A stretch of 64,000 nt of DNA from Alteromonas sp. BMJM2. GTDB taxonomy: Bacteria; Pseudomonadota; Gammaproteobacteria; Enterobacterales; Alteromonadaceae. Under the pieces are notes generated by a model, which was not told the DNA's origin, searched no databases, and saw nothing but the letters and a program-made list of their open reading frames with translations. Positions 1 through 8,118 of the stretch are shown here, in pieces (positions within the stretch are counted from its first letter, which is position 1; the number at the start of each line of letters is the position of its first letter). Location of the stretch: positions 1 to 64,000 of the forward strand of contig NZ_JAPVOT010000018.1 in assembly GCF_027257845.1 (NCBI RefSeq). The letters run 5' to 3'. A program made the translations under genes and the position numbers.

Positions 1-21
1 GGCAGTAGAAAGTGTGCAGGC

Positions 22-130
22 ACATAACAAAAAAATTAAGTTCGCCCGCTGCGCGGGCTGGGACGCATACACGCAGGGCGGCTTCGCCAGTATGCCCTGC
101 GCGCCTGCGCCCCTTATTTAAAAGTTAAAC
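22..130 (+). repeat. attC-like integron recombination site 1
   Basis: The site opens with a cATAACAA element and closes with GTTAAAC, which fits the GTTRRRY core consensus of attC sites. In between are nested inverted repeats, including GCAGGGC (about 76-82) pairing with GCCCTGC (about 94-100) around GGCTTCGCC. The site resembles the one at 1389-1497 in both length and internal sequence (ACGCAT, GGCGGCTTCGCC, TATGCCC, CTGCGCC). It closes a cassette lying mostly left of the window and abuts the relE-like cassette. Confidence 0.75.
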
Positions 131-132
131 CC

Positions 133-426
133 TTATTCAGCATCAAGTCTCTTTAATGCTTTTTTGTAAGCCTCATTTCTTTCGCGTTTTCCCACTGCAA
201 GCACTGTAACTACTACTACGTCATCAAGTACCTGATACACCAACCTATATCCTGATTGACGTAATTTTATTTTATAAACATTATCGGCACCTAACACTCT
301 ATCTGGGGCTACGTGCGGTGTTTTTAACCTCTCTGCTAACTTCTTCTTCAATTGCTGCTGCAAAGTACTACCAAGCTTATTCCATTCTTTTAGGGCGCTT
401 CTTTTAAACTCTAATTTATAGGTCAT
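133..426 (-). CDS. relE: RelE-family mRNA interferase toxin
   Basis: This 97-residue protein matches the RelE family over its whole length. It has the opening RSALKEWNKLG block, the QLKKKL helix, and the YKIKLRQSGYRLVYQV core followed by VGKRER, closely resembling E. coli RelE. Known members cleave mRNA in the ribosomal A site. The arginines and lysines of the YRLVYQ and KRER segments correspond to the functional basic surface. The start overlaps the end of the upstream antitoxin gene by 11 bases, typical of translationally coupled toxin-antitoxin pairs. The pair is on the minus strand, opposite to the attC orientation, so it cannot depend on the integron promoter and probably has its own. 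Such inverted TA cassettes are thought to stabilise large arrays. Confidence 0.9.
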   Translation of the reverse strand: MTYKLEFKRSALKEWNKLGSTLQQQLKKKLAERLKTPHVAPDRVLGADNVYKIKLRQSGYRLVYQVLDDVVVVTVLAVGKRERNEAYKKALKRLDAE

Positions 427-664
427 CCAAATTTACCGAAACGCTTTCTTCACCTTGCCTTTCTTTAACAAGCTGTAGTAGTTCCAGATCCTCCAAACGA
501 TCCATCATTTTTTCGTAAATCTCAGCTGGGACACAATAGAATGCGGGTTCATTCCTATTCAATATGGCGACAGGATCGCCATATGCACTGCTCGCAACTT
601 TCATAGGGTTTGCTTTTAGTTCTGTAATACTTGCAGCAACTTCAGCCAAAACTCTAGCCGCCAT
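416..664 (-). CDS. relB: RelB/Phd-YefM-type antitoxin of the relBE cassette
   Basis: This is an 82-residue protein with an N-terminal Phd/YefM-like fold: VLAEVAASITELKANP, then GDPVAILNRNEPAFYCVP. The acidic C-terminus (LEDLELLQLVKERQGEESVSVNLDDL) should wrap the toxin. The combination of a Phd-like N-terminus and a RelB-like tail is what I recall for antitoxins encoded in Vibrio chromosomal integrons. Such antitoxins neutralise RelE and repress their own promoter. A clear ribosome-binding site, AGGAG, lies a few bases upstream of the start. The promoter and operator should lie at about 665-717. Confidence 0.85.
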   Translation of the reverse strand: MAARVLAEVAASITELKANPMKVASSAYGDPVAILNRNEPAFYCVPAEIYEKMMDRLEDLELLQLVKERQGEESVSVNLDDL

Positions 665-717
665 AACGGTCTCCTAAAAGGTCTTTAATTAGGTCATTTT
701 AGGCTATCATTGTTGGT

Positions 718-832
718 TTAACAAGCGCATAAACTCGCTCACTACGTTCGCTGGGACAAAAATACGTAGGCTCCCAGCGCTTCGCTTGGTATTGTAGCCT
801 ACATATTTTTGCCCGTTATGCGGGTGTTATGT
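718..832 (+). repeat. attC-like integron recombination site 2
   Basis: The site starts TTAACAAGCGC and ends GGGTGTTATGT. Long imperfect arms pair between about 757-772 (AAAAATAcGTAGGCT) and 796-811 (AGCCTACaTATTTTT), with an unpaired central stretch. The folded single strand is what IntI recognises in attC sites. It separates the relBE cassette from the DUF4160/DUF2442 cassette. Confidence 0.75.
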
Positions 833-903
833 GACTCACTTTTTCATTTCGCGATAAACCGTATAGAATAGCATTTACGCCGTTTAAAGGAGTCAACCAA
901 ACC

Positions 904-1161
904 ATGCCCGTAATTAGCCGGTTCTATGGAATTATTATCGCAATGTATTTTAACGATCATAATCCTCCCCATTTTCATGCTAAATATTCTGGTTACGAGG
1001 CACTCTTTGCCTTTGACGGCTCAATACTTGAAGGGGAGCTTCCTAATAGAGCCACAAAATTCGTTCAGGAATGGCTTTCAGAGCATCGAGCCGAACTAGA
1101 AGATAATTGGCATAAGGCTCAAAATGGCGAACCGCTAAACTACATTGCACCATTGGAGTAA
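904..1161 (+). CDS. DUF4160 family protein
   Basis: This is an 85-residue cytosolic protein. MPVISRFYGIIIAMYFNDHNPPHFHAKY is the hallmark of DUF4160, with the conserved DHNPPHFHA histidine cluster, followed by an acidic region and the WLxxHRxELxxNW helix. The biochemical function of the family is not known to me. A GGAG sequence lies about 10 bases upstream. The gene is followed five bases after its stop by a DUF2442 gene. These two families recur as neighbours in many genomes and in integron cassettes, suggesting a two-component module, possibly TA-like, but this is unproven. It is the first gene of the second cassette. Confidence 0.85.
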   Translation: MPVISRFYGIIIAMYFNDHNPPHFHAKYSGYEALFAFDGSILEGELPNRATKFVQEWLSEHRAELEDNWHKAQNGEPLNYIAPLE

Positions 1162-1165
1162 AACT

Positions 1166-1405
1166 ATGCTTCACGTTAGAAACGCAAAATATCTGGACGG
1201 CTTTAAACTGTGGGTAACATTTGACGATGGTACAGCTGGAGAAGTCAATTTAGAAAACAAGTTATCTGGCAGTGTCTTTGAACCTCTGAAGGACTCTTCG
1301 TTTTTTTCTAAAGTTGCTGTAGACCCAGAATTAGAGACAGTGGTTTGGCCGAATGGTGCTGATCTAGCGCCTGAGTTCTTAAAACGTCACATAACAAGGC
1401 GCTAA
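1166..1405 (+). CDS. DUF2442 family protein
   Basis: From the ATG at 1166 the protein has 79 residues. I prefer this start because GGAG at 1155-1158 is well spaced, whereas an upstream in-frame ATG at 1145 lies inside the preceding gene. The sequence LHVRNAKYLDGFKLWVTFDDGTAGEVNL then WPNGADLAPEFL is typical of DUF2442. The stop codon lies inside the following attC site, as is common for integron cassettes. It is probably co-translated with the DUF4160 protein. Function unknown. Confidence 0.85.
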   Translation: MLHVRNAKYLDGFKLWVTFDDGTAGEVNLENKLSGSVFEPLKDSSFFSKVAVDPELETVVWPNGADLAPEFLKRHITRR

Positions 1406-1497
1406 AGTTCACTCCCTTCGGTCGTTCGGACGCATTTACGCGGGGCGGCTTCGCCATTATGCCCCACGCAACTGCGCCGCTTAGCTTAAAGTTAGCT
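1389..1497 (+). repeat. attC-like integron recombination site 3
   Basis: The site starts ACATAACAAGGCGCTAA and ends GCTTAAAGTTAGCT. Internal palindromes include GGGGCGGCTTCGCC and the pair GGGGC / GCCCC. About half of its positions are shared with site 1 (22-130), the pattern expected of repeated attC sites in one array. It overlaps the stop codon of the DUF2442 gene. Confidence 0.8.
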
Positions 1498-1502
1498 TTC
1501 AA

Positions 1503-1913
1503 ATGAGTAACAAACTAGGTCTAGTCACTTTTTCAGTTGTCACTTTTTTAATTGTAGTTTTATATGCACAGATTTGGGTGACCGGTCCCGTTTACAGTAA
1601 TCCGTCTCGGATGCAAGGTGTTGTATATTTAGGTTTCGAAAGTAGATTTTTTAAACCATGTGGCTCTGAAGAATCATGGTGGATTGCTATAGACGAAAGC
1701 AGTTTTATTAATCGCCTTTTTTATGAATTTAATGAGAAGACTAAAGGAACTAGAAAAAATGGCGTATTTGAAATTTACTTAGATGCTGATATCAATATTT
1801 CGAATAGAGGCAGGTTTGGTCACTTAGGTATGTCTGATAGAGAAGTGGAAATAATACAAATTCACGAAATAATAGACACTAAATCGAAAGGTTGTTTGAA
1901 CAATGAAAGCTAA
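1503..1913 (+). CDS. Membrane-anchored hypothetical protein, integron cassette gene
   Basis: This is a 136-residue protein with one N-terminal hydrophobic segment (residues about 5-25, LGLVTFSVVTFLIVVLYAQIWV), which acts as signal anchor or uncleaved signal. A soluble domain of about 110 residues follows. I recognise no family. Visible features are a segment KPCGSEESWWIAIDESS and a C-terminal cysteine, so a disulfide is possible. The gene starts six bases after attC site 3, and its stop codon TAA forms the first bases of attC site 4. This confirms it as a complete cassette. It is A+T-richer than the neighbouring chromosome, as often seen in cassette genes of foreign origin. Confidence 0.7.
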   Translation: MSNKLGLVTFSVVTFLIVVLYAQIWVTGPVYSNPSRMQGVVYLGFESRFFKPCGSEESWWIAIDESSFINRLFYEFNEKTKGTRKNGVFEIYLDADINISNRGRFGHLGMSDREVEIIQIHEIIDTKSKGCLNNES

Positions 1914-1976
1914 CAAAAACATAAAGACGGACGTTTTGGAAGAGCGCCAAAATGTCGCTTATCCAAGGTGTTAATG
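1909..1976 (+). repeat. Short attC-like site 4, terminal site of the array
   Basis: GCTAACAAAAAC at the left pairs loosely with GGTGTTAATG at the right. An inner hairpin pairs GGACGTTTTGG (1929-1939) with CCAAAATGTC (1947-1956). It is only about 68 bases, shorter than the three others, but has the right edges and position directly after a cassette gene. No further attC-like site follows. Confidence 0.55.
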
Positions 1977-2283
1977 TTCGATTTGGACCTGCAACCCGTC
2001 GAAAGATGGCGCTATAGTTATTACCGCTTTGTCGGATCAGCGGACATTATCAATGGGCTTTCTCATTGTCTGCAATTCACTCTTAGCAGCCAAAATTTTG
2101 CAATTAGCCAACGGCAACTTCACGTACACAGCTGCCGTTAAAATTGTTTAAACTCAACGACATCTTTTGGCACATAGCAGTAGTTGTAATTCTCTAAGCG
2201 AAACGCCCCATCCTTTTTTTGCTGATGAGCAGCCTTTCAAGAGCGACCATCAGCAATTTGCTTATGGTCGCTCGGCGTTCGTT
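1977..2283. other. Non-coding boundary between cassette array and carbohydrate genes, with a stem-loop
   Basis: I see no convincing gene. A perfect 10-bp inverted repeat, GAGCGACCAT (2241-2250) and ATGGTCGCTC (2264-2273), sits just downstream of the GH2 stop codon. It may protect or end the GH2/lyase mRNA, although it lacks a T-tract on the minus strand. Confidence 0.5.
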
Positions 2284-5200
2284 TTACTCAAGCGTAAATT
2301 GGTCGATATTAGGGCCGCTTTCACCTACTGTTCTAAATTCTATATGGTTAGCACCCTTTACCAATGTGAAGCTTACTGCTTGATGTCCCCACTTGCTGTC
2401 CCAACTTCCTGTCGGTTCAAATTCAACCATTGCTGCTTTTTTATCGTTGATAAAAATAGCAAGTGGACGTTTTGATTCTGTGTCGTTGTGTGTGTACCTA
2501 AATACAGCTTTATATTCTCCCTCAGCGCCATCGTTTTCGTGATACCAATACATCGTACCTTCTTTATTATTAAATGTTCCGTAAGCGCCACCGTGAACTC
2601 CATGAGCACCTCTCACTGCCCCAGCACCCTTGCCATATTCAGCGTCTTCGCCTTGTAATGACAAGCCGCGCCCAATCCACATGTCCGCTGAGTTCTCATC
2701 GCCCCAAAAAAGACCAACACCTTTACCAAATTTTTGCGTCATTTGCATTTCAAGTCTACCGTTTACAAATATATTGGCGTATACCGTATCTCCATCATCT
2801 ACATTGAACGGAGTTAAATACGCTTTCATGTTGGCTGCATTGTTACTGTTTACACTATAAAAAACTTCTATTTTTTGAGAAGTGATGTTGGCAGCGTCAG
2901 TAATGGCAATAGCTTGTACATCAATGGCAACTTTACTTGATAGCCTTAAAGCTTCATCACCTACTATTGCGCCTATTGTTACAAATTCACTGGCATCTGG
3001 ATAAGTCACTTCAATAAACGCCCTGTTTTTACCCATAAATAAGTGCCGGTAATTAGATTTAACGCGGTTGGTGTGCTCGTAAGGAGAGCCGTTTTCAAGG
3101 GCTTTTACCTTTAAGCCTTCACTGAAATGGTAATAAGTTTTATGGCTTCCATAAGGATAAAAGTTATTTTCATCGTCAATAGTTTCAGTGGTGATTACTT
3201 TCGCAGTATTAAAACCACCTTCAGCTGCATAAGTGTCAATGCTGTGTCTTAAACCAATAGGGGAGTCAGCGGTTTTAAACTCTTTCTCTAAGATTTTTTG
3301 ACCGTTTTTATAACCTACTGCCCTTATCGAACCTGGTGTCCATGGAACGAGCCACTCTACTTGCATTTTATTGGCTTGTTTACCTGGCTTATCACGACCA
3401 AGAGATTTGCCATTGAGAAACAACTCGACTTCATCGAGGTTCGAATACACCCATACTGGAATCTCAGTGCCTTCCTTCATAGTTGGATGTGTCCAACTGG
3501 GAAATATATGGAGTGAGGGTTCATCGAGCCATTGGCTTCGATAAAAGTGAAAAAGATCTTTCTTAAAGCCTGCAAGATCAAGTGCGCCGCCCATAAATGC
3601 AATGTAAGGCCAGCCTCCATGTGCTAAGCCAGCTTCACCATGGTAATCAAAACCTGTCCAACGAAAGTGTCCTGCATGATGCGGTAAATCACGGGCTAAT
3701 TCCCAGTTTTGACGCGCACTAATACGCACGGTTGCGTTATCGTACGAAGAATTAAGGTGTTGCTTTTGATTCGACCAGTTTTTTGGGTCTTTCCAATCGT
3801 AGAAAAATATTTCTTTATTAGTAATGTTAGGTAGCTCGAACGTATCGTTTTTCGGACCGTCACGCCACCAAGTCTGAGTACGATAGTATCCTCTAGTTTG
3901 CCACGTGTGTGGTGCTTCTGTTGATACGAATGGCTTTTCAAAACGTCGTTCAAAAAAGCTCTTACTTTCCGAGCCTCCGTTAATACCTACTACGTCTAGC
4001 CCTTCTTTGTTCGTTGAACCGGAGGTCACCAGTCGGGTAGGGTCGTGCTTTTTCACGGCTGCAGCGAGTTCCGTAACAATTTCGCCGTGAGTTTCGTTAC
4101 CCACGCTATAAATGATTATTGAAGGGTGATTTCTATTGCGGGTTACCCACTCGGTTAAGTCTTTCTCCCACCACTCATCGAAATGATATCTGCCGTAGTC
4201 GTGACGTGCTTTTTGTTTCCATCCATCGAACACTTCATCCATAACCATTATGCCCAGTTCGTCACAAAGTTCGTAGAACATGGTGGGGTAGGGATTGTGG
4301 CCGGTACGAATGGCGTTTACACCCATATTTTTTAAAAGGCTTAGCTTCCATCGCAAAAGAGGCTTTGTCCAAGCACCTCCTACAGGTCCGCCCTCATAAT
4401 GTTCGGCAACGCCCTGAATCTTGACATTTTCGCCGTTTATCCAAAAACCGGTATCTGTTTCCCATTCGATGTGCCGGATACCAAACTTAACGCTATCAGT
4501 ATCTACTGGCACATTGTCTTTCTTTAGTACAATATCAAGGTCGTATAAATATGCGTCATGTGGTTTCCACAATTGTGCGTTGTTCAAGTCAAAAGAAAAT
4601 GTGTAGTTGTGATCACTCTTTATGTCTTTCAGCGTCTGCTCGTGTGAAAAACGCTCGGTCCCTTCTTGATCAAGCACGCGATATTGAATTGAAAAATCAT
4701 CTTTATCGTTTGGTTGCACGTTCAACTGAAAACTAGTTTCAACCTCTGTACGCTCTCCAACTAACGGCGTATTTACGAATAAAGAGTTATGTTCAATATG
4801 TGTAGGATTGAGTATAGCAAGCTTAACCGGTGCGTAAATTCCGCCCGGGTGGTACCAACGCGCAGAGGGTTGAAGCTCATTGTCAACGCGCACGCTAATT
4901 ACGTTGTTTTCTTTGTTGAGAAATTTAGTGAGCTCATATTGGAAGCTGATATAGCCATAGGGACGTTTTCCTAGAAAGTGTCCGTTTATCCAGACCTCGC
5001 TATTCATATAAACGCCTTCAAACTGAAGCCACACTTGTTTATCTTGCCAGTCATTTTTGAATGTGAAGTGCTTCCTATACCAAGCAGTTCCGCCGCCGTG
5101 ATAGCCGCCAGACTGGCCCTGGGTTCCCGCTTTGTTCACGCCCTCCTCGAATATATAGTCATGAGGAACATTGAGTAATGTCCAACCGCTGTCGTTGAAA

Positions 5201-5388
5201 GTCGGCTCTTTATAAATACGGTTATCGCTTAAATGAAATTTCCAGTCATTGTTGAAATCAATATATTGCCTGCTATCCTGGGCGGCAAAAGTATCGTCCG
5301 CTGCAAGCAAACCGATAAAAATAATGACACTCATAATGAGATGGTGAAAAGTCTTCGCTCTTGGCAATGATGTTAAAGATTGCAACAT
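2284..5388 (-). CDS. Secreted glycoside hydrolase family 2 enzyme
   Basis: From the ATG at 5388 the protein has about 1034 residues. That start has AGGA nine bases upstream; an in-frame TTG at 5406 is less likely. After a signal peptide ending near AADDTFAAQD it has the GH2 order: sugar-binding jelly roll (YIDFNNDWKFHLSD to about 200), Ig-like domain, then TIM barrel. The barrel carries the acid/base Glu in SVGNETHG (about residue 432) and a probable nucleophile Glu in FVSTEAPHT (about 491). A DUF4982-like Ig domain (VWVYSNLDEVELFLNGKSLG) and a C-terminal carbohydrate-binding domain ending FRTVGESGPNIDQFTLE follow. GH2 includes beta-galactosidases, beta-glucuronidases and others, and the sequence alone does not fix the sugar. 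It lies 60 bases downstream of the long lyase gene in the same operon, so it probably trims ulvan-derived oligosaccharides in the periplasm or outside. Confidence 0.85.
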   Translation of the reverse strand: MLQSLTSLPRAKTFHHLIMSVIIFIGLLAADDTFAAQDSRQYIDFNNDWKFHLSDNRIYKEPTFNDSGWTLLNVPHDYIFEEGVNKAGTQGQSGGYHGGGTAWYRKHFTFKNDWQDKQVWLQFEGVYMNSEVWINGHFLGKRPYGYISFQYELTKFLNKENNVISVRVDNELQPSARWYHPGGIYAPVKLAILNPTHIEHNSLFVNTPLVGERTEVETSFQLNVQPNDKDDFSIQYRVLDQEGTERFSHEQTLKDIKSDHNYTFSFDLNNAQLWKPHDAYLYDLDIVLKKDNVPVDTDSVKFGIRHIEWETDTGFWINGENVKIQGVAEHYEGGPVGGAWTKPLLRWKLSLLKNMGVNAIRTGHNPYPTMFYELCDELGIMVMDEVFDGWKQKARHDYGRYHFDEWWEKDLTEWVTRNRNHPSIIIYSVGNETHGEIVTELAAAVKKHDPTRLVTSGSTNKEGLDVVGINGGSESKSFFERRFEKPFVSTEAPHTWQTRGYYRTQTWWRDGPKNDTFELPNITNKEIFFYDWKDPKNWSNQKQHLNSSYDNATVRISARQNWELARDLPHHAGHFRWTGFDYHGEAGLAHGGWPYIAFMGGALDLAGFKKDLFHFYRSQWLDEPSLHIFPSWTHPTMKEGTEIPVWVYSNLDEVELFLNGKSLGRDKPGKQANKMQVEWLVPWTPGSIRAVGYKNGQKILEKEFKTADSPIGLRHSIDTYAAEGGFNTAKVITTETIDDENNFYPYGSHKTYYHFSEGLKVKALENGSPYEHTNRVKSNYRHLFMGKNRAFIEVTYPDASEFVTIGAIVGDEALRLSSKVAIDVQAIAITDAANITSQKIEVFYSVNSNNAANMKAYLTPFNVDDGDTVYANIFVNGRLEMQMTQKFGKGVGLFWGDENSADMWIGRGLSLQGEDAEYGKGAGAVRGAHGVHGGAYGTFNNKEGTMYWYHENDGAEGEYKAVFRYTHNDTESKRPLAIFINDKKAAMVEFEPTGSWDSKWGHQAVSFTLVKGANHIEFRTVGESGPNIDQFTLE

Positions 5389-5448
5389 ACAATTTGATCC
5401 TGACAAATCTAAATCCAGTGGGGTCGCTAAAGAAGTTATTCTAGACCT

Positions 5449-8007
5449 TTAATTGGGAGCGACATCCTTATATGAGGCATGCTCGGAATCAGTCATACGT
5501 ATTTCATCCAAATACAGATAGTGGTCATTTTGCATACCGCTTAGGTCGCCATTAAAGTACATACCCCATGAAGGGTAGATGCCTTTATCATCGTTATACC
5601 CAAATCGGATATTTTCTTTATCCAGCATTTTTTCGCCATCTACCCAAAGCTCTATTAAGCCCGTTCTTGCGTCGGTATAGTCAACTTTCACATGCAGTAC
5701 AAAGTCAACCCATCGGTCTAAGTAGTCCTGCTTCGACCCTGGGATCTCGAAATGTTCCGTGCCGTCCCCATTTCTTGTAGGGCTTAACTCATATGGATCC
5801 CATTTCCAATTACCTTTCATTCCTTGTTCTGTGAGTGTAAGGCTAAAGGGAGGATTGCGGGAATGCTCTTTCAATCGTTTATCTGCACTACCGTGAATTT
5901 GAAAAAATAGCCAATCGTTGGGCTCACTTGTTGTGCCGTCACTCGGAAAATAAAAGCTAAAGCCGTACCACGCTTCAGCGCCTAATACCTTGCTGGTTTT
6001 AAAGCCATGAAACATCGCTTTTCTATCCACATTATCTAACTTTTTTGGGTTTCCGTTATAAGTTGCAGGCTTTTCGTGTTTCCAGTGCAGTTTTGCGGCG
6101 TATTTCCCGTTTCGTACAATCTCTTGTTCCACCGAAAATGCGGAGTTTGTTTGTAGCTGATTAAACATGAAGTTTTTTGATAATGCGCTGTCTAATCCTG
6201 GTGTAAAGCCAAGCGGGTAAGCGGCGTTCCAACCTGCATTTTCAAACGATTCATAAATCAGGGGGGCGGTGGCAGACAAACTATCATCAACTGCGCGTGG
6301 TTTAGCGGGCGTTTGAAATCCTCCATCATGCCAAAGGTATAAACGCTGCGATGCCCCTTTTTTAATATTTAATATAACCCCTAGATTATGCCCATTGTTG
6401 TCCTTTATCCCTTCCATTTGAATCCGAGTGTTTTTTAGCGCTACATGTTCTTCCAATACGTTCCAGCCCGTTCCGTTAGCACTTTCTACAGTTGCAAAGT
6501 GGGTTACTTCTTCCGCATCACGATAGACTGCAACGCCAGTGTGTCTATCGGGATCGGTACTCAATGTTTCCAAGCTTAGAATATCTGAAATAGTCTTGTT
6601 GTCTTTGTCGCTAAGCGTTCTATTAACCGTATTAGGCAAAGGCAAACTGTGTTGCCACTGACCATCGTTAAAGACCGCCATTCGCTGCTCACGGAAAGAC
6701 TTGGTTCGGGCTTCATAAGCTACCGCCGGTTTACCATCTTCCAATATGAGTGGGGACGTGCCGAAAGGTGTTTCCTCTTTGTCTGTTGAATCGAACGCTA
6801 GCATTTTTTCGTTCGCCATATTAATGGTCACGGGAATGTCAATCGTTTCATCTTGAGCGTTATAGAATAGTCCGCTGGAAGTATCTAATCGCATGTAATA
6901 AGCGTTGATACGGGCATAAGTTTCTTTGTCGTGATATTCAAGAAAGTTGCATTCATGCCATAAAAAACTGATCGCTATTTCGGTATCAGATATCTTTAGT
7001 GGATTGATATAAAAAGTGTCAACATTAATTGGGTTGCCCGATTGCGGCGTGGGCCACGTAATAACTACGGGGTCTTCAAATCGTTTAGAACCCGCTGGCA
7101 TTTTGTAATATACCCAAGGAGATTTATGTGTTCCGGCACGGGTAAATAAGTAAATGTCGCCGTTCCCCATTTTGTAGCTTTTGGTATAAGACGCAAAAGG
7201 AGAAATATCATCAACGTATTCAAACTCACTTATATCACGCGGTTTTTTGGAAACCACGTGTAGCATTCTTCCACCTGCATGAGGAGTATCGATCGACAAT
7301 GGGTTTAAACCGTCTTCTCTTTCGCCGCCATGTCCTCCGTAAACAATGTGAAGGTAACCTCTGTCATCCATTTCTATGATTGGACGTCCGTGACTATCAA
7401 TTTTCCTATTGCCTTTGGACAATGTGCTTTCAGCCGCTTTGAGAGGTTTTTGCCACTTTTTCGATGTTAAGTTATAGGATGTAATATAAGGGTCGGTAAG
7501 ATGCCCCTGGTAGGTGATATATAGTGTATCGCCATCGAGATATTGCCAACCTCGATGAGGATTACCTGGTAAATTTTCAGTAAAGTGACCCTCTGGTAAC
7601 GCTGGAAGAGAGTCAAGTAAAGGTGCTTTAGCACCGAAGTCTTCTTTTACTAAGGGGTAAATATCTTCAAATTCTCTTCCTGCTTTAAATGCATCATAAA
7701 TTGGCTGATATTCTGGATATTGCCCATACATGTACTGATCAATTCGCCACTGCCAATATTGTGCACTCTCAGGATTTTTAGGCTCGATTTGTCCCTTCAA
7801 TGCTGAAAAAACGTTGTCGTTTTTAGAGTGTGTCGCAATAAACGCGGCTCTTTGTTTATAAAAATCGTTTTCTGGTATGAATTCTTTCGCTGCCTCTGTT
7901 GGGGCACATGCTATGGTTAAAAAACTTATTGTAAGCCCAATAGCTGCACTTTTGAGGAGCCCCGCGGCTGGGAAACTTTGGGATGCGGCTTCGTTTCTTG
8001 TCTTCAT
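5449..8007 (-). CDS. Long ulvan-lyase-like lipoprotein: beta-propeller lyase fused to a heparin-lyase-like domain
   Basis: This 852-residue protein has a signal sequence ending LTIAC, probably a lipoprotein signal with an imperfect lipobox. Residues about 40-125 form a helical extension. Residues about 130-580 form a BNR_4-type beta-propeller homologous to the shorter lyase at 60902-62359. They share SYQG/TYQG...DP, HGxP, HIxYGGHGG, NPL, SKKPxDI, NGDIYLF and the WVY segment. Such propellers are the PL24/PL25 ulvan lyases, which cut between rhamnose-3-sulfate and uronic acid by beta-elimination. Residues about 590-850 look like a heparin-lyase-type jelly roll (WYGFSFYFPSDG, FFQIHG, PPFSL, ELWVDGEKM). 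This could be a second lyase or a binding module. Long and short ulvan lyases are known in Alteromonadales; whether the known long ones share this tail I cannot check. First gene of an operon with GH2. Confidence 0.7.
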   Translation of the reverse strand: MKTRNEAASQSFPAAGLLKSAAIGLTISFLTIACAPTEAAKEFIPENDFYKQRAAFIATHSKNDNVFSALKGQIEPKNPESAQYWQWRIDQYMYGQYPEYQPIYDAFKAGREFEDIYPLVKEDFGAKAPLLDSLPALPEGHFTENLPGNPHRGWQYLDGDTLYITYQGHLTDPYITSYNLTSKKWQKPLKAAESTLSKGNRKIDSHGRPIIEMDDRGYLHIVYGGHGGEREDGLNPLSIDTPHAGGRMLHVVSKKPRDISEFEYVDDISPFASYTKSYKMGNGDIYLFTRAGTHKSPWVYYKMPAGSKRFEDPVVITWPTPQSGNPINVDTFYINPLKISDTEIAISFLWHECNFLEYHDKETYARINAYYMRLDTSSGLFYNAQDETIDIPVTINMANEKMLAFDSTDKEETPFGTSPLILEDGKPAVAYEARTKSFREQRMAVFNDGQWQHSLPLPNTVNRTLSDKDNKTISDILSLETLSTDPDRHTGVAVYRDAEEVTHFATVESANGTGWNVLEEHVALKNTRIQMEGIKDNNGHNLGVILNIKKGASQRLYLWHDGGFQTPAKPRAVDDSLSATAPLIYESFENAGWNAAYPLGFTPGLDSALSKNFMFNQLQTNSAFSVEQEIVRNGKYAAKLHWKHEKPATYNGNPKKLDNVDRKAMFHGFKTSKVLGAEAWYGFSFYFPSDGTTSEPNDWLFFQIHGSADKRLKEHSRNPPFSLTLTEQGMKGNWKWDPYELSPTRNGDGTEHFEIPGSKQDYLDRWVDFVLHVKVDYTDARTGLIELWVDGEKMLDKENIRFGYNDDKGIYPSWGMYFNGDLSGMQNDHYLYLDEIRMTDSEHASYKDVAPN

Positions 8008-8118
8008 GCGATTTTAATCTCATTAGGTATCACCATTGCCTCTTTGCTCTCTTTAACAAGTGGCAACGGTGATGTATATTCGTTCATATGTAATCACAAT
8101 GTAACAAAAATAGTCAAT
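8008..8118. promoter_or_regulatory. Divergent promoter region of the lyase/GH2 operon and the GH106 gene
   Basis: This 111-base A+T-rich spacer separates two divergent starts, so both transcripts must begin here or slightly inside the genes. Candidate -10 elements are visible (TATATT near 8076-8081 and the TAATAC-like stretch reading leftward), but I cannot assign start sites. Confidence 0.5.

Noticed and set aside
2241-2273. Rho-independent terminator after GH2
   Set aside because: The 10-bp stem is perfect but there is no T-tract after it on the minus strand, so it is listed only as a stem-loop.
2167-2475. Plus-strand frame of 102 codons over the GH2 end
   Set aside because: It overlaps the conserved C-terminal carbohydrate-binding domain of GH2 in antisense and has no recognisable product.
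7978-8118. Longer N-terminus for the GH106 protein
   Set aside because: It would overlap the divergent lyase gene and bury a good signal peptide that starts at the ATG at 8119.
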